A model generated the notes under the pieces. The model was not told the origin of the DNA. It was given only the letters and a program-made list of their open reading frames with translations, and ran no database searches. This document shows, one piece after another, positions 12,844 to 24,217 of a stretch of 64,000 bases of DNA; the stretch's first letter is position 1; each line of letters begins with the position of its first letter. Origin of the DNA: Chlorobiaceae bacterium (lineage in GTDB: Bacteria > Bacteroidota > Chlorobiia > Chlorobiales > Chlorobiaceae); assembly GCA_013334225.1 (NCBI GenBank), contig JAAXXY010000004.1, positions 1-64,000 on the forward strand, given 5' to 3'. A program made the position numbers and the translations under genes.

Positions 12844-15237
12844 ATGGACAGTATTATAAGCGATATCATCAATAATGATCTCTTGTTTGGCAAAGACAAA
12901 GAGGATTTTATTGTCGGTTCTTATCAGCTTTCTGATACCCATATACGAATTTTCAACCGTATTGACGACAAGGTAAGTTTTCATGACGAGCCATTTTATC
13001 CTTTTTTCTTTCTTTCGGACAACTCTCTTCTTGAAGGGTTTGTGCCCGATGATAAAAACAGTTTCTGGCTTGTCAAACTCGAGGGATCCAATTTCTACAA
13101 GTATCTTTCCATCTTCAGGAACTGGAAGAATTATCGCAGCGCCATCGATTTCATCAACAGCAAACGCCCTTCTGATGCTTCCGAAAACGCCACACAGAAC
13201 TCGTTGAACGACTTTAATTCCCTTGTTTACAGCAAAGGCGATGCTGTCACACAATATTTTCTGCAGAGCGGCAAGACACTCTTCAAAGGAATGCTGTTCG
13301 ATGATCTTTACCGGATACAACTCGATATCGAAACCTATTACAGGCCCGGTGATAAACAATCCGCTCGTTCTTTTACAGGAGATGATGAGATTATCATTGT
13401 TTCACTGAGTGACAACCGTGGCTGGGAAACTGTGCTTCACTCTAAAAACAGCAATGAAAAAGCACTGCTTGAAAATCTGCTTTCCATAATCGAAGAAAAA
13501 GATCCTGATGTCATAGAAGGACATAACATATTCAGTTTCGATCTTTCCTGTATCCAGCGCAGATGTGAGTATCACAGAATTCCTTTTACTATCGGAAGAA
13601 ACGGCCTGCAACCCAGAACATACATGTCGAGTGTGCGTTTTGCCGAAAGAAGCATCGATTTTCCCTTTTTCGACATTCCGGGCAGACATGTCATCGATAC
13701 ACTGTTTCTTGTCCAGAGTTACGATATCTCGAAACGATCAATGCAGAGCTACGGACTTAAATACGTAGCTAAACATTTCGGATTCGCCTCGCCCGACCGG
13801 ACCTATATCGATTACAAGGATATTGCAAATGTCTGGGACAACAATTTTGAAAAGCTTCTTGATTACGCTCTTGATGATGTCCGTGAAACAAGGGCCCTTT
13901 CATCTCTTCTGTCCGGTAGCAATTTCTTCCTTTCCCAGATGTTGCCCTACACCTATGCCATGACATCCCGCATTGGTCCGGCTGCGAAAATTGAGGCACT
14001 TTTTATCCGTGAATATCTGCGCCGCAAGCATTCCATTCCCAGACCGACTTCAGGCCAGCAGCATACCGGAGGATATACCGAGGTATTTCTCAAAGGCATT
14101 CTTGGACCGGTGGTATATGCTGATATCGAGTCCCTGTACCCTTCTATCATGCTGTCTTACGATATCTGTCCGAAAAGCGATGAACTGAGAGTATTTCCAT
14201 GTGTACTCAACGACCTCAAAGACCTCCGTTTCAAAGCAAAGGACAAATTACGGGATTTTTCCGCAGCCGGTAATAAATCGATGGCCGACAACTTCGATGC
14301 CATGCAAAGTTCTTTTAAAATTCTTATCAACGCTATGTATGGATACCTCGGATTCAGTGCCGGTATCTTCAATGATTACGATGAAGCCGAAAAAGTTACC
14401 TCCACCGGTCAGATGCTGGCGAAAAAAATGATCCATGAATTTGAGCTTCGCGGCTGCAGGATTATTGAGGTCGATACTGATGGTATTCTTTTCATCCCTC
14501 CACCTGCCGTCAAAAACGAGAGCGACGAAAGAAAACTCGTCAGCGAAGTTTCCGAACTCATGCCTGAAGGTATCAAAATCGGTTATGACGGCAGGTTTCA
14601 GAAAATGATTTCCTATTTAAAGAAAAACTACGTCCTTCTCGGATATGACAATATCATGATATTGAAGGGCTCTTCTCTGACAAGCAGGAGCGGTGAAAAA
14701 TTCGGTCTTGATTTTGTACGCCTCGGCTTCGAAAAACTGTTGAATGAAGATATTTCCGGTCTGCACGATCTTTTTATTGATTTTCGAAACAAAATTATCA
14801 ACCATGGGCTGGACGTCACGGAATTCTCGAAAACAGAAACGCTGAAAAACACTCTCGAACAGTATCTTGAGGATATCCGGTCCGGTAAAAGATCTAAATC
14901 GATCGCTTATGAAATTGCGATCAAATCCGGAATGAAGGTTGCAAAAGGTGACAGAATCACTTTTTACGTTTCAGGAAGCGGAACAGGTTCTTCTTTTTAT
15001 GACAAAGGGAAGCCGTCTTCCGACTGGAACAAGGCTAAACCTGATGAAAATTCTCATTTCTACCTCAAACGTCTCGATGAATTCTGTCAGAAATTCCTTC
15101 CTTTTTTTAAGCCCCAGGATTTCAGCATGATTTTTTCTGCCGATACTCTTTTTTCCTTTTCTGCTGAAGGTATTGAGCTTCTCAAGGAAATCCGCAATAC
15201 CGAAACAAATGATGTAAACACTGATATTCCTTTCTGA
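12844..15237 (+). CDS. DNA polymerase, family B (Pol II-like)
   Basis: The 797-residue protein is a family-B DNA polymerase with an N-terminal 3'-5' exonuclease. Exo motifs are DIET in [17 protein letters not shown] and the YALDDVRET triad. Polymerase motif A is [12 protein letters not shown], motif B is [13 protein letters not shown], and motif C is EVDTDGI, the two catalytic aspartates being in DTD. All catalytic residues appear intact. It is likely a repair or translesion enzyme rather than the main replicase, but this is inference. It follows mnmG and parS by 40 bases in the same direction. Confidence 0.9.
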   Translation: MDSIISDIINNDLLFGKDKEDFIVGSYQLSDTHIRIFNRIDDKVSFHDEPFYPFFFLSDNSLLEGFVPDDKNSFWLVKLEGSNFYKYLSIFRNWKNYRSAIDFINSKRPSDASENATQNSLNDFNSLVYSKGDAVTQYFLQSGKTLFKGMLFDDLYRIQLDIETYYRPGDKQSARSFTGDDEIIIVSLSDNRGWETVLHSKNSNEKALLENLLSIIEEKDPDVIEGHNIFSFDLSCIQRRCEYHRIPFTIGRNGLQPRTYMSSVRFAERSIDFPFFDIPGRHVIDTLFLVQSYDISKRSMQSYGLKYVAKHFGFASPDRTYIDYKDIANVWDNNFEKLLDYALDDVRETRALSSLLSGSNFFLSQMLPYTYAMTSRIGPAAKIEALFIREYLRRKHSIPRPTSGQQHTGGYTEVFLKGILGPVVYADIESLYPSIMLSYDICPKSDELRVFPCVLNDLKDLRFKAKDKLRDFSAAGNKSMADNFDAMQSSFKILINAMYGYLGFSAGIFNDYDEAEKVTSTGQMLAKKMIHEFELRGCRIIEVDTDGILFIPPPAVKNESDERKLVSEVSELMPEGIKIGYDGRFQKMISYLKKNYVLLGYDNIMILKGSSLTSRSGEKFGLDFVRLGFEKLLNEDISGLHDLFIDFRNKIINHGLDVTEFSKTETLKNTLEQYLEDIRSGKRSKSIAYEIAIKSGMKVAKGDRITFYVSGSGTGSSFYDKGKPSSDWNKAKPDENSHFYLKRLDEFCQKFLPFFKPQDFSMIFSADTLFSFSAEGIELLKEIRNTETNDVNTDIPF

Positions 15238-15341
15238 TAGTTTTTATACATTCTCTCTTTTTCTTTAATCGGAACTCTGTACGCCTTTTAACGGTATTAT
15301 AATGGTAAAGTATTTATTTTTAAACATTTCACTTATCAAAC

Positions 15342-16565
15342 ATGACCGACCATAAAGTTCTTCCCGTCACGCAGGATGTAAGCTGGATAGGTGTCCTCGA
15401 CCCTGGACTCATAACTTTTGACATCGTAATGGAAACGAAATACGGAACAACGTACAACTCGTATTTCATCAACGCTGAAAAGAAGGCTGTTATAGAAACA
15501 ACAAAAGAAAAATTCTGGCCAACTTATCTCTCAAAGATAAAACAGGTTACGGATCCATCTGAAATACAGTACATCATCGTCGATCATACGGAACCGGATC
15601 ATTCAGGCAATGTGCGCAATCTCCTCTCCATTGCTCCTGATGCGACAGTAGTCGGCAGCGGCAATGCCATCAAATTTCTTCGCGACCAGACAGGACATGA
15701 TTTCAAATCACTTGTCGTAAAAACCGGCGATACCCTTGATCTCGGCAACAAAACGCTTCATTTTATCAATGCACCAAATCTTCACTGGCCGGACACTATA
15801 TATACCTGGCTCGAGGAAGATCGTATACTTTTCACCTGCGACTCTTTCGGCAGCCATTTCTGTCATGATGAAATGTACGATGATGCCGTCGGCGATTTCG
15901 ACGATGCATTTACCTATTATTTCGATGCAATACTTCGTCCTTTCAGCAAATACATGCTTCAGGCCATCGATAAGATAAAACCACTCGATATAAGCTGTAT
16001 CTGCCCTGGTCACGGACCGATCCTTCGCACGAAATGGAAGAAATATGTTGACCTTTCCGCTAAATATTCTTCACAGGCCATTGCATTGCCGAATGACAAG
16101 AATATCCTTATCGCTTACGTTTCCGCTTATGAAAACACAACACTTCTTGCTAATAAAATCGCAGAAGCTCTCCATCAGTCATGTGATTTCGTTATCGATA
16201 TCTGCGATATCGAATCGGTACACTTCTCCAAACTTGAAGACAAAATAGCTCACTGTTCCGGCATGATACTCGGATCTCCAACGATTAACCAGAACATCCT
16301 TCCTCAGATCTATCATTTCTTTTCTGCCGTCAATCCTATCCGTGACAGGGGAAAGCTTGCCGCAGCGTTCGGTTCTTACGGCTGGAGCGGTGAAGCTGTC
16401 CGTATGATTGAAACCAACTTTTCCATGCTGAAACTGAAGGTATTCGATCAGAACGTCATGGTGAAATTCAAACCCCATGAACCGGAATTTGAAAGATGTC
16501 TCTCTTTCGGGAAATCTTTTGCGGACAAAATGATTGAGATGTACCAGCTGAGCTGTAATATCTGA
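15342..16565 (+). CDS. Flavodiiron protein (FprA family A-type flavoprotein)
   Basis: The 407-residue protein has a metallo-beta-lactamase-like domain with the di-iron ligands HTEPDH (His82, Glu84, Asp86, His87), His148, Asp167 (in CDSFGSHF) and His224 (in CPGHGP). A C-terminal flavodoxin domain binds FMN ([20 protein letters not shown]). Such proteins reduce oxygen or nitric oxide to harmless products and protect strict anaerobes, which suits an anaerobic phototroph. The gene has no obvious operon partner. A strong terminator follows at 16581. Confidence 0.93.
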   Translation: MTDHKVLPVTQDVSWIGVLDPGLITFDIVMETKYGTTYNSYFINAEKKAVIETTKEKFWPTYLSKIKQVTDPSEIQYIIVDHTEPDHSGNVRNLLSIAPDATVVGSGNAIKFLRDQTGHDFKSLVVKTGDTLDLGNKTLHFINAPNLHWPDTIYTWLEEDRILFTCDSFGSHFCHDEMYDDAVGDFDDAFTYYFDAILRPFSKYMLQAIDKIKPLDISCICPGHGPILRTKWKKYVDLSAKYSSQAIALPNDKNILIAYVSAYENTTLLANKIAEALHQSCDFVIDICDIESVHFSKLEDKIAHCSGMILGSPTINQNILPQIYHFFSAVNPIRDRGKLAAAFGSYGWSGEAVRMIETNFSMLKLKVFDQNVMVKFKPHEPEFERCLSFGKSFADKMIEMYQLSCNI

Positions 16566-16580
16566 GATGTTTGTACCAGT

Positions 16581-16627
16581 AAAAAGAGGCTGTCTCATCA
16601 ACAGAACTGAGACCGCCTCTTTTTTTC
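16581..16627 (+). terminator. Rho-independent terminator after the flavodiiron gene
   Basis: AAAAAGAGGC and GCCTCTTTTTT form the outer stem, with GTCTCA/TGAGAC stacked inside after a single mismatch and a ten-base loop. A T-run follows at once. The stem is also A/T flanked on the other side, so it could serve the convergent dciA gene. Confidence 0.85.
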
Positions 16628-16751
16628 GTTACATGTTATCATACACGGACGATACTGTCTTTCTTATACTCTTCTTGGTTTTTTTACAGTGTTCAGATTC
16701 CTGGTGATTTCTTTTTGATACATACAGAAAACCCCACGATTCCGGCACATT

Positions 16752-17045
16752 TCATCTGAAAATTATTTCGTTTACAATTCTTTCTTTCAATGCCTCGTTC
16801 AATTTCCTTATTATTTCCTTTTTTCTGAAATTCAGTTCCATTCTCCATGCCGGGTTTTTGACTCTGATGAACAACTGTCCCTCATAAAACCTTTCTATTA
16901 CCGTTTCTCCCGATATTCCTTCTCCTACCACACTGTTCCATATCTGAAGTGTCTTGTATTGCTGATAGGCATCATCCAGTCCCATGCTCCTGCACATTTC
17001 GCAGACAACTTCCGATATTTTCCTTGGATTTTTTGTTCTTGACAC
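16752..17045 (-). CDS. DUF721 / DciA family protein
   Basis: The 97-residue protein has the DUF721 pattern: a helical N-terminus, then W-N-VVGEGI, and FYEGQLFIRVKNPAWRMELNFRKKEII. DciA proteins load the replicative helicase DnaB in bacteria without DnaC. Its place as the last gene of the dnaA-dnaN-recF run supports that role here. It starts 2 bases after recF ends. Confidence 0.8.
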   Translation of the reverse strand: MSRTKNPRKISEVVCEMCRSMGLDDAYQQYKTLQIWNSVVGEGISGETVIERFYEGQLFIRVKNPAWRMELNFRKKEIIRKLNEALKERIVNEIIFR

Positions 17046-17047
17046 TG

Positions 17048-18151
17048 TTACCGCCTGTTTTCTTTCTTCATATTTTCTATCGAAATCGCGTTTATACCAC
17101 CGTATGTTTTTTTTTCAGCAGATGTTATGATACTCTGTCCGTATGTTTTAAGGAGAGCAAGTATATATTCGGTTCTTTTTGTATCAAGCTCACTGAAGAT
17201 GTCGTCAAGAAGGCATATTGGTTTTTCACAAATTTTTTCGTTGAAATACCGGTGCTGCGCGAGCTTCAATGCGATAAGAAATGTTCTCATCTGTCCCTGT
17301 GATGCATATTTTCCTATCTCTTTTTCATTCAGATTTATCTGCATGTCATCCCGATGCGGTCCTATCGTTGTCTGTGACCTGAAAATATCCGTTTTTTCTG
17401 TATCTTTATACTTCTGTAGGAACCTGTTATAGAGTATTTCCTCTGAATCTTCCTTTCTTATGCTCCCCAGTGAACACCTGTATAATAAGGATGGTTCTTC
17501 CAGAACTGAAAGATCTTTATAAATTCCGTAAAGCCACTGGAGAATTTCTTCTGTAAATCCAACCCTTTTTCTTACGATTGCTGCAGCAATGCGTGAAAGC
17601 TGTTCGGACCATACCGACAATGTATTGTCCTGGTCTTTTGTATTTTCCTTTAACTGTGCAAGCAATGTATTTCTCTGGCTGAGAACCCTCCTGTATGTGA
17701 GGAGATCATCAAGATATTTTCTGTCTGTCTGGCAAATGGAATTGTCAATGAATCTCCTTCTTTCCATTGGCGATCCATTGACAATTGAAATCTCTGGCGG
17801 GGAAAAGGTAATACAGGGTATTGTCCCTATATGGTGAGAAAATGGTTTAATTTCTGAATTATTGACGGTTATCTTTTTTTCGCTTTTATACGAAATTTTT
17901 ACCGTTATCTGCCTTTCCGTTTCACTTATGAAATTACCGTTGACTAAAAAATATTCTGTTTCGAAAGTCAGACACTGCTGATCGTTGGCGCTGACAAAAC
18001 CCTTTGTCAGCGCACAATAATGAATCCCTTCAAGAATCGATGTTTTACCGGATCCATTCTGTCCGTAAATGAGATTAATTCCATTTTCCGGATCAAATGT
18101 CAGTGATCTGTGATTCCTGAAATTCTCATACGATATGTTTTTCAGTATCAA
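17048..18151 (-). CDS. recF: DNA replication and repair protein RecF
   Basis: This 367-residue ABC-type ATPase loads RecA at gaps with RecO and RecR. The Walker A motif is GQNGSGKT at 30-37. An ABC signature-like region (YASQGQMRTFLIALKLAQ) and the Walker B segment CLLDDIFSELD occur in the C-terminal half. The gene lies 16 bases after dnaN in the conserved dnaA-dnaN-recF order. Confidence 0.95.
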   Translation of the reverse strand: MILKNISYENFRNHRSLTFDPENGINLIYGQNGSGKTSILEGIHYCALTKGFVSANDQQCLTFETEYFLVNGNFISETERQITVKISYKSEKKITVNNSEIKPFSHHIGTIPCITFSPPEISIVNGSPMERRRFIDNSICQTDRKYLDDLLTYRRVLSQRNTLLAQLKENTKDQDNTLSVWSEQLSRIAAAIVRKRVGFTEEILQWLYGIYKDLSVLEEPSLLYRCSLGSIRKEDSEEILYNRFLQKYKDTEKTDIFRSQTTIGPHRDDMQINLNEKEIGKYASQGQMRTFLIALKLAQHRYFNEKICEKPICLLDDIFSELDTKRTEYILALLKTYGQSIITSAEKKTYGGINAISIENMKKENRR

Positions 18152-18167
18152 TAAATTTCCTCATTCT

Positions 18168-19292
18168 TCAATTATTGATCCTTACAGGCATTACCAGAAT
18201 GATAAGTCTATCCTGCTGTTCTTCGCTGTTAGGTTTGAATATTACGGCTGTTGTCGGACTTTTCAACTCTATCCTTATCTCGTTTTCATCGATATGTGCC
18301 AGCGCCGCTTCGACAAATCTTGAATTGAACCCTATCGTGATCGGCTCACCAGTAAAACTGCAGGGCAATTCTTCCTGTGCCGACTCTCCTTCATTTGTGT
18401 TTTCTGCCATGATTCTTATGTTTTGTCCATCCAGAACCATTTTCACATCCCCTATACTTGAAAACCTTCCCACACGTCTTACGGAATCATAGATTATCGA
18501 TCTTTCAATTATCATCTGCTTGTCATGCTCTACAGGAATGACAGCTTCATAGTTCGGATATGGTTCGACAATCAGTGCTGCATCAAGAACGATGTTGCCG
18601 CTCGTCAAACGAATAAAACGTCGATCAGAATCGATACTCATGACAATTGTCTCTTGCTGAGCGAGTTTCTGAATAATTGAAAGAACTCTGGATGGGACAA
18701 CAATCTTCTGTTTTTCCTTAATGTCGAGTGATGAGTCTTTCCTGCACCGTACAAGCCGGTGGCCGTCAGTCGAGACAGCTGTGATGACATTTCCTTCAAG
18801 TTCAATGAGTACGCCCATCATTGCAGGCCGCATTCCATCAACACTGCATGCAAATATCGTTTTCTGGATGAGATCCTGCAGTTCTGAAGTGGGTAGCTCA
18901 AGTGAAATATCATAGCTCTTGTCCTGTTTTTCCGGTTTGCTCTCGAAAAGACAGGGCATTCTGTACTTACCCTTATCCGTCGTAATCATTACTGTTCCAT
19001 GATCGCTTATCTCTTGTCTTTCAATGGCAAATGAAACAGAAGTATCGTACATGCTCCTGAGAAAATCCTGAAGAGTTCTTGCCTTGATGGCAATGTTTCC
19101 GTTGTCGTTTGTTTCAACATCGATGGTTGCTGTTATTGAAAGCTCTCCGTCAGTTGCATAGATGGTAAGAGTGCCGCTGTCTACTGACAAATGGACATTT
19201 TCAAACCTTGGATCAATGCTTTTTGCCGGTATTGCATGCGCAACTTTGCCGACTGCATCCTGCAGTTGTTTAATTGAAGAGATTATTTTCAT
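18168..19292 (-). CDS. dnaN: DNA polymerase III beta sliding clamp
   Basis: The 374-residue protein has the three-domain clamp layout. Family stretches include [19 protein letters not shown], the central [12 protein letters not shown], and the C-terminal VMPVR. The ring tethers the replicative polymerase to DNA. It lies downstream of dnaA across a 281-base gap that contains DnaA-box-like sites, so it may be separately controlled. Confidence 0.96.
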   Translation of the reverse strand: MKIISSIKQLQDAVGKVAHAIPAKSIDPRFENVHLSVDSGTLTIYATDGELSITATIDVETNDNGNIAIKARTLQDFLRSMYDTSVSFAIERQEISDHGTVMITTDKGKYRMPCLFESKPEKQDKSYDISLELPTSELQDLIQKTIFACSVDGMRPAMMGVLIELEGNVITAVSTDGHRLVRCRKDSSLDIKEKQKIVVPSRVLSIIQKLAQQETIVMSIDSDRRFIRLTSGNIVLDAALIVEPYPNYEAVIPVEHDKQMIIERSIIYDSVRRVGRFSSIGDVKMVLDGQNIRIMAENTNEGESAQEELPCSFTGEPITIGFNSRFVEAALAHIDENEIRIELKSPTTAVIFKPNSEEQQDRLIILVMPVRINN

Positions 19293-19432
19293 CTGCCCCA
19301 GTATTAACTATTTATATTTTTAAAATAATTGTTGTTGTTGTTGATACTGTTGAAATCTTGACACCGCTTCTTTTTTACTTGCTAAGTTTATATAATTCAA
19401 TAACTTACAGGGAATCGGCAGTCATATTACAC

Positions 19433-19532
19433 TGTTGATAACATCCCCTTTATCACCGGCATGCATTGTGAGTCATTTGTGGAAGCCTGAACCTGAAACT
19501 TTTTCCGTGGATAATTCAACCTGTTATCAAGA
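19433..19532. promoter_or_regulatory. DnaA-box-like cluster between dnaA and dnaN
   Basis: Within the 281-base dnaA-dnaN gap are TGTTGATAA (19433-19441, minus-strand TTATCAACA), CGTGGATAA (19506-19514, TTATCCACG) and TTATCAAGA (19524-19532). They differ by one to two bases from the consensus TTATCCACA. They could be part of a bipartite origin or control dnaN. A short run of GTT repeats lies at about 19331-19341. Confidence 0.55.
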
Positions 19533-19573
19533 TAATACTAACATCCGGCCAACATTTTTTACACAATTTCTGA

Positions 19574-20983
19574 TCACATCGACAGTATCTCGATCCTTTT
19601 CCTTATTTCTTCGATCTTTTTTCTTTCCTCTGATATCGTATCTATACGTTTTCCGACAGTATTCACGGCATGGATAACGGTAGAATGATCTCTCCCTCCG
19701 AAATGAAGGCCTATAGTCTTAAGAGATGACTCTGTCATCGTTTTAGACAGATACATGGCAATCTGCCTTCCCATGGCTATTTCCTTCTTTTTTGATTTTC
19801 CTTTCAGGTCGTTGGGTGTGATAGAAAAATATGAACAGACAGCCTTTTCAATGGTTTCAAGCGTAAGCCGCTTTGTTGTTTGCCTGATAATATCCTTCAG
19901 GGTCTGTTTTGTGAACTGCAGATCGATTTCCCTGTTGTCAAGTGACTGGGCGGCAAGCAGCTTTACGATGCACCCTTCCAGTTCACGGACGTTTTCCGTG
20001 ATGTTTGTCGCGATAAACTCGATGACCGGTTCATCGAGATTCACTCCACTATGTTCCAGTTTACTCTGGATAATAGCTCTTCTCGTTTCGTAATCAGGAG
20101 GCTGTATGTCGGCCGATAGGCCCCAGTTGAAACGGGATATCAGACGGTCTTCAATACCCTTTATTTCCTTTATCGGACGGTCTGCCGACAAGATGATCTG
20201 TTTGTTTGTCTGGTGCAGGGTATTGAAAATATGAAAAATCTCTTCCTGCGTTTTTTCCTTGCCGGAGAAAAACTGAATATCGTCTATGATGAGCACATCG
20301 ATTGAACGATAAAATGAGGAAAATTCCTGGATTTTTCCGTTTTGTATGGCACTGACAAAATCGATGGCAAATTTTTCACTCGATACATACAGTACCCTGC
20401 TGTTCTGTTTGTTTTCTCTTACGCTGTTTCCTATTGCCTGGATCATATGTGTTTTTCCAAGCCCAACCCCTCCATAGATGACCAGTGGATTGAAGGCGTT
20501 TTGTCCCGGGCTCTGCGCAACCGATTTCGAGGCGGCAAAAGCCAGAGAGTTGCAGTCTCCGCGGATAAGAGTGTCAAAGGTATATTTCTTGTTCAGCTGT
20601 GTTTCAAAACGGGCAAGGTTGTTTTCAAAAACGGATGGCATGGCAGGTACACTTTTGCGTGTGAAATTTTCCACTCCGGTACCTCCGTTCATCGCGTTCT
20701 GATGCGGCAACTCTATGGTTACCGGCTGGCCTTGCGATTTATCGACAACGATCGAGTACATCAATCGTGCATCCGGTCCTATCACATTTTTCAGTGCCTT
20801 CTTCAGGAATGATGAATAGTTTTCTTCTATCCATTCATAGAAAAACTGGCTTGGAACCTCTATTGTGAGTTCATTGCCGCTGAAACTGACGGGCTTTATC
20901 GGGATAAACCATGTTTTAAATGCAAGGGGATTGATTTTTTCCCTTATATCATTGAGACAGGAATCCCAGATTTGCTGCTCCAT
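19574..20983 (-). CDS. dnaA: Chromosomal replication initiator DnaA
   Basis: The 469-residue protein has all four DnaA domains: an N-terminal helicase-contact domain, a linker at roughly residues 85-130, and an AAA+ ATPase with Walker A GGVGLGKT (171-178) and Walker [12 protein letters not shown]. The C-terminal DNA-binding helix carries the signature [15 protein letters not shown]. It binds DnaA boxes and opens the origin. It is transcribed away from the candidate origin at 20984-21483, and dnaN, recF and dciA follow it. Confidence 0.97.
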   Translation of the reverse strand: MEQQIWDSCLNDIREKINPLAFKTWFIPIKPVSFSGNELTIEVPSQFFYEWIEENYSSFLKKALKNVIGPDARLMYSIVVDKSQGQPVTIELPHQNAMNGGTGVENFTRKSVPAMPSVFENNLARFETQLNKKYTFDTLIRGDCNSLAFAASKSVAQSPGQNAFNPLVIYGGVGLGKTHMIQAIGNSVRENKQNSRVLYVSSEKFAIDFVSAIQNGKIQEFSSFYRSIDVLIIDDIQFFSGKEKTQEEIFHIFNTLHQTNKQIILSADRPIKEIKGIEDRLISRFNWGLSADIQPPDYETRRAIIQSKLEHSGVNLDEPVIEFIATNITENVRELEGCIVKLLAAQSLDNREIDLQFTKQTLKDIIRQTTKRLTLETIEKAVCSYFSITPNDLKGKSKKKEIAMGRQIAMYLSKTMTESSLKTIGLHFGGRDHSTVIHAVNTVGKRIDTISEERKKIEEIRKRIEILSM

Positions 20984-21483
20984 TGAACGTTTCTTCTATT
21001 TTCTTGTGATTTTTATAGGAAAAGGGTTGATGAATCCCCCCCTGTTAATAGTGTAGAATAAAGGGAAATCGCGTGACAAGGGGCTGCTATAGACACGTCA
21101 TCAACATTTTTTGTTTACAAGTTAGTGTTTTAAGTGGATAAATAACAATTTCATTTCATTTAAAACCCGTCTTGGCAGGCAGCAGCCCAAACCCTGTTCT
21201 TCAACATCTTATTTTGTTATTATTAAATATTTTACATGATTTCTGCCTGAAAGTAGTCAACATATCTTGATTCTTTTGTTTTCCGCTTCTGCCGCTCTTT
21301 TCCGGGCGGGTTGTTTTTTTTGTCCACAATCTGTCCACACTCTCTTCGGCCGGTCAAAGTATGTTGATAAAAGAGTTATCAGGATTTTATGTGACATGTA
21401 AACATTTGTTATTGACATTTCATTATGCTAAATTATAAGCCCTGTAATTTTTGATTATTTTAAACAGTGTGGAGCACTGAGAA
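20984..21483. other. Candidate chromosomal origin (oriC), dnaA-rpmH intergenic region
   Basis: This 500-base gap lies between the divergent dnaA and rpmH genes. DnaA-box-like sites are AGTGGATAA (21133-21141), TTGTCCACA (21320-21328), CTGTCCACA (21331-21339), TGTTGATAA (21362-21370) and TTATCAGGA (21376-21384). A very AT-rich stretch at about 21206-21241 could be the unwinding element. Gene direction switches here, as expected at an origin. Base skew over the whole chromosome would settle it. Confidence 0.65.
21412..21439 (+). promoter_or_regulatory. Promoter candidate for rpmH-rnpA-yidD-yidC
   Basis: TTGACA (21412-21417) is followed after 16 bases by TATAAG (21434-21439), a near-consensus sigma-70-type pair. 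Transcription would begin about 38 bases before the rpmH start. Confidence 0.6.
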
Positions 21484-21645
21484 ATGAAAAGAACCTTTCA
21501 GCCCAGGAATAGAAAAAGAAGGAACAAGCACGGTTTCAGGCAGAGAATGGCAACCAAAAACGGCAGGAAAGTTCTGTCGTCAAGAAGAGCAAAAGGACGT
21601 CATTCGCTTTCTGTCAGCAGTCAGATGGGGACAACCGGACGATAA
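21484..21645 (+). CDS. rpmH: Ribosomal protein bL34
   Basis: The 53-residue basic protein begins [19 protein letters not shown] and continues [23 protein letters not shown], the bL34 pattern. The tail after KGRH ([13 protein letters not shown]) is several residues longer than in most bL34 proteins. It is part of the large ribosomal subunit. It is the first gene of the conserved rpmH-rnpA-yidD-yidC group, with a promoter candidate just upstream. Confidence 0.95.
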   Translation: MKRTFQPRNRKRRNKHGFRQRMATKNGRKVLSSRRAKGRHSLSVSSQMGTTGR

Positions 21646-21690
21646 AAAAGCCGGATTTTCAGCCGAATCGGGACAGGCTGATCGAGAAAA

Positions 21691-22122
21691 TTGCATTTTC
21701 AAGCATTGAACAAAGCACATAACCATTCTCTGCGCAAGCGGGAAATCCTGAGAAAAAAAAACCATATCTCGCGCCTGTTCAGTATTGGAAAAGGTGTGAA
21801 AGGTGATTTTTTGACATTGGTGTATACGGCTTCTTTGCCTGAAAAAGGCTGTTCGGGAGAAATTAATGCCGTTTTGTTTGCGGTCAGTAAAAAAACAGTT
21901 CCTTCCGCAGTTAGCCGCAACAGGTTGAAAAGAATGATGCGAGAGGCATACAGGCTTGAAAAGCCGTATACAGGTAACAGTGCTGAAACAGCAGAATCCG
22001 GCTCGGCAATCTGCCCCATGGACATGGCTTTTCTTTATAAAGGAAGAAAAAAAAGCATTCCGGATCTTGATGCATTCAGGTCCGAAATCAGAAGGTTGAT
22101 GCAGAGGCTTTCAACTTCTTGA
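21691..22122 (+). CDS. rnpA: Ribonuclease P protein component
   Basis: The 143-residue basic protein has the RnpA N-terminus LRKREILRKKNHISRLFSIGK and the RNR signature AVSRNRLKRMMREAYR. It assists the RNase P RNA in trimming tRNA 5' ends. The ATG at 21691 gives a 12-residue extension before the usual start; a later non-ATG start is possible. A short acidic insertion follows the RNR motif. Confidence 0.92.
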   Translation: MHFQALNKAHNHSLRKREILRKKNHISRLFSIGKGVKGDFLTLVYTASLPEKGCSGEINAVLFAVSKKTVPSAVSRNRLKRMMREAYRLEKPYTGNSAETAESGSAICPMDMAFLYKGRKKSIPDLDAFRSEIRRLMQRLSTS

Positions 22123-22182
22123 TTTTCGGTGACAGGTAAAAGAGAAGCAGATGTATGTGGTTTTTTTACTGTACGATAGCTT

Positions 22183-22464
22183 ATGAAAATGAACAGATGG
22201 CATTTTTTCAATCAGATTCCTGTAGCGCTGATAAAATTTTACCGGGCATTTCTTTCCCCATTGCTCGGCCCCTCCTGTAAATACTATCCAACCTGTTCAG
22301 GTTATGCTCTTGAAGCTTTCGAGAAGCATAACTTTTTTTTCGCCGCATGGTTGACGGTATGGCGTATTTTACGGTGTAATCCTTTTTCAAAGGGGGGATT
22401 CGATCCGGTCCCGCCAAGTAAAAACAGTTTCACGGCAAATCATAAAGAATGTTGTAATGGATAG
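22183..22464 (+). CDS. yidD: Membrane protein insertion efficiency factor YidD
   Basis: The 93-residue protein has the YidD signature: an amphipathic N-terminus, then [32 protein letters not shown] and [17 protein letters not shown]. YidD helps the YidC insertase. Its last 8 bases overlap the start of yidC, which implies translational coupling. Confidence 0.95.
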   Translation: MKMNRWHFFNQIPVALIKFYRAFLSPLLGPSCKYYPTCSGYALEAFEKHNFFFAAWLTVWRILRCNPFSKGGFDPVPPSKNSFTANHKECCNG

Positions 22465-24208
22465 AAATTCGGTAACCGGGCTTGCACTTATTGCCTTGAT
22501 CATGATCGTCTGGCTTCAGTTCATGTCTCCGGCCAAGAAGCCGGTGCCGGTTCAGCAGCCTGCGAAAACAGAGCAGACCGGAATTCCGGTTCCTCAGGAA
22601 CAGCCTGTTGCCCCCCCCCTCACAGCCAGTTTCGGTACATTTGCCAATGCTGCAAATGGCAAAGAGCAGTTGTTGAAGGTTGAAAATGATCTCTTCCGCG
22701 CAACGCTCTCATCAAAGGGTGCTACTTTAAAATCCCTCGTGCTTAAAAAGCACCTCGATGGCAACGTCAAGCCGTTCGATCTGGTGACCAATGGCAGTAA
22801 AGGTGCGCTCTCACTGCTTTTTCAGACAAGGGAAGGCAAGAAAATAGATACCAGGGATCTCTATTTCTCTTCGGTTACCACAGATACACTTCGTGCCATT
22901 ACCGGCCAGCAGACCTGCACGGTGATCTATCATCTGGATGTTGCACCAGGTCAAGCCGTTGATATCACCTATCTCTTTTCAGGTCAAAGCTATAAAATTG
23001 ATTACGATGTCAAATTGACCGGTTTAGCCAGCGAACTTGCCGGTAACGAATACCAGCTGCAGTGGGATGGCGGACTTGTATATACCGAAAAGAACAGGGA
23101 GGAGGAATCGACAAATGCTCTTGCCAGCGCTTATCTTGGAGGCAGCATGGTCAAGCTCGATGCAAGCAAGGAGAATCAGTACTACCGGGAGGAAGAGTCA
23201 GGTGAGGCAAAATGGGTTGCCGTCCGGAACAAGTATTTCGTATCGGCAGTGATCCCCCAGAGTCGTACTTCGGGCATCTATCTCGAAGGCCGGAAGTCAG
23301 CGGGGAACCATTTCGAAAATTATCTTGTCGCCTTGAAAATGGGCGTGCCTTCGTCTGGAAATGTTGTCGATAACCGTTACAGTCTTTTTATAGGACCACT
23401 TGATTACAATACTGTCAAATCCCAGAAAGTCGACCTGGAAAAAATCATGGATTTCGGCTGGGACTGGCTGACCAGGCCTTTTGCAGAGTTCATCATCCTG
23501 CCGGTCTTTAACTGGATGAACACTTTTATCAGCAATTATGGTCTTATCATCATTATTTTCGCTTTCCTCATCAAACTGGTGACCTATCCTCTTTCGATGG
23601 CTTCAACGAAGTCAATGAAGAAAATGGCGGCGCTGCAGCCCCACATGAAAGAGCTTCAGGAGAAGTACAAGGACAATCCGGCCAAAATGCAGAGCGAGCT
23701 TGGAAGGATCTACAAGGAAGCTGGAGTGAACCCGCTTGGCGGGTGCCTGCCCGTGCTGCTCCAGATGCCGCTGCTCTTTGCCATGTTTTATGTGTTCCGT
23801 TCATCTATCCAGCTTCGCCAGCACAGTTTTCTCTGGGCAAAAGACCTTTCGGTCCCCGATTCCATCCTGAATTTCGGCTTCAGCATACCCATGTATGGTG
23901 ATCATATTGCGGTTTTTCCCATTCTTATGGCGGTAACCGTGTTTGTGCAGCAGAAGATCACACCGACTGCCCAGACAAATGATCAGATGAAAGTCATGAT
24001 GTACATGTTTCCGGCAATGATGTTGCTGTTTTTCAACAACATGCCTGCGGGACTCGGACTCTACTATCTCATGTTCAATATTTTCAGCGTAGCCCAGCAG
24101 TTTTACATCAATAAAACAACCACAACCGCTGTCGTTCCAGCCGTGAATACCGGTAAAAGCGCTACTCAGCCGTCCGGAAAAAAGAAAAAAGGGGGAGATA
24201 AACAGTAA
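22457..24208 (+). CDS. yidC: Membrane protein insertase YidC
   Basis: The 583-residue protein has an N-terminal membrane helix, a large periplasmic domain at roughly residues 60-350, and a C-terminal five-helix insertase core. Family segments are [43 protein letters not shown] and the late [19 protein letters not shown]. It inserts proteins into the inner membrane alone or with SecYEG. The tail is Lys-rich (KKKKGGDKQ), as usual for cytoplasmic ribosome contact. Confidence 0.96.
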   Translation: MDRNSVTGLALIALIMIVWLQFMSPAKKPVPVQQPAKTEQTGIPVPQEQPVAPPLTASFGTFANAANGKEQLLKVENDLFRATLSSKGATLKSLVLKKHLDGNVKPFDLVTNGSKGALSLLFQTREGKKIDTRDLYFSSVTTDTLRAITGQQTCTVIYHLDVAPGQAVDITYLFSGQSYKIDYDVKLTGLASELAGNEYQLQWDGGLVYTEKNREEESTNALASAYLGGSMVKLDASKENQYYREEESGEAKWVAVRNKYFVSAVIPQSRTSGIYLEGRKSAGNHFENYLVALKMGVPSSGNVVDNRYSLFIGPLDYNTVKSQKVDLEKIMDFGWDWLTRPFAEFIILPVFNWMNTFISNYGLIIIIFAFLIKLVTYPLSMASTKSMKKMAALQPHMKELQEKYKDNPAKMQSELGRIYKEAGVNPLGGCLPVLLQMPLLFAMFYVFRSSIQLRQHSFLWAKDLSVPDSILNFGFSIPMYGDHIAVFPILMAVTVFVQQKITPTAQTNDQMKVMMYMFPAMMLLFFNNMPAGLGLYYLMFNIFSVAQQFYINKTTTTAVVPAVNTGKSATQPSGKKKKGGDKQ

Positions 24209-24217
24209 AGAGCCTTT

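Noticed and set aside
19331..19341. Short GTT tandem run near dnaN
   Set aside because: Only a few units; more likely low complexity than a functional repeat.
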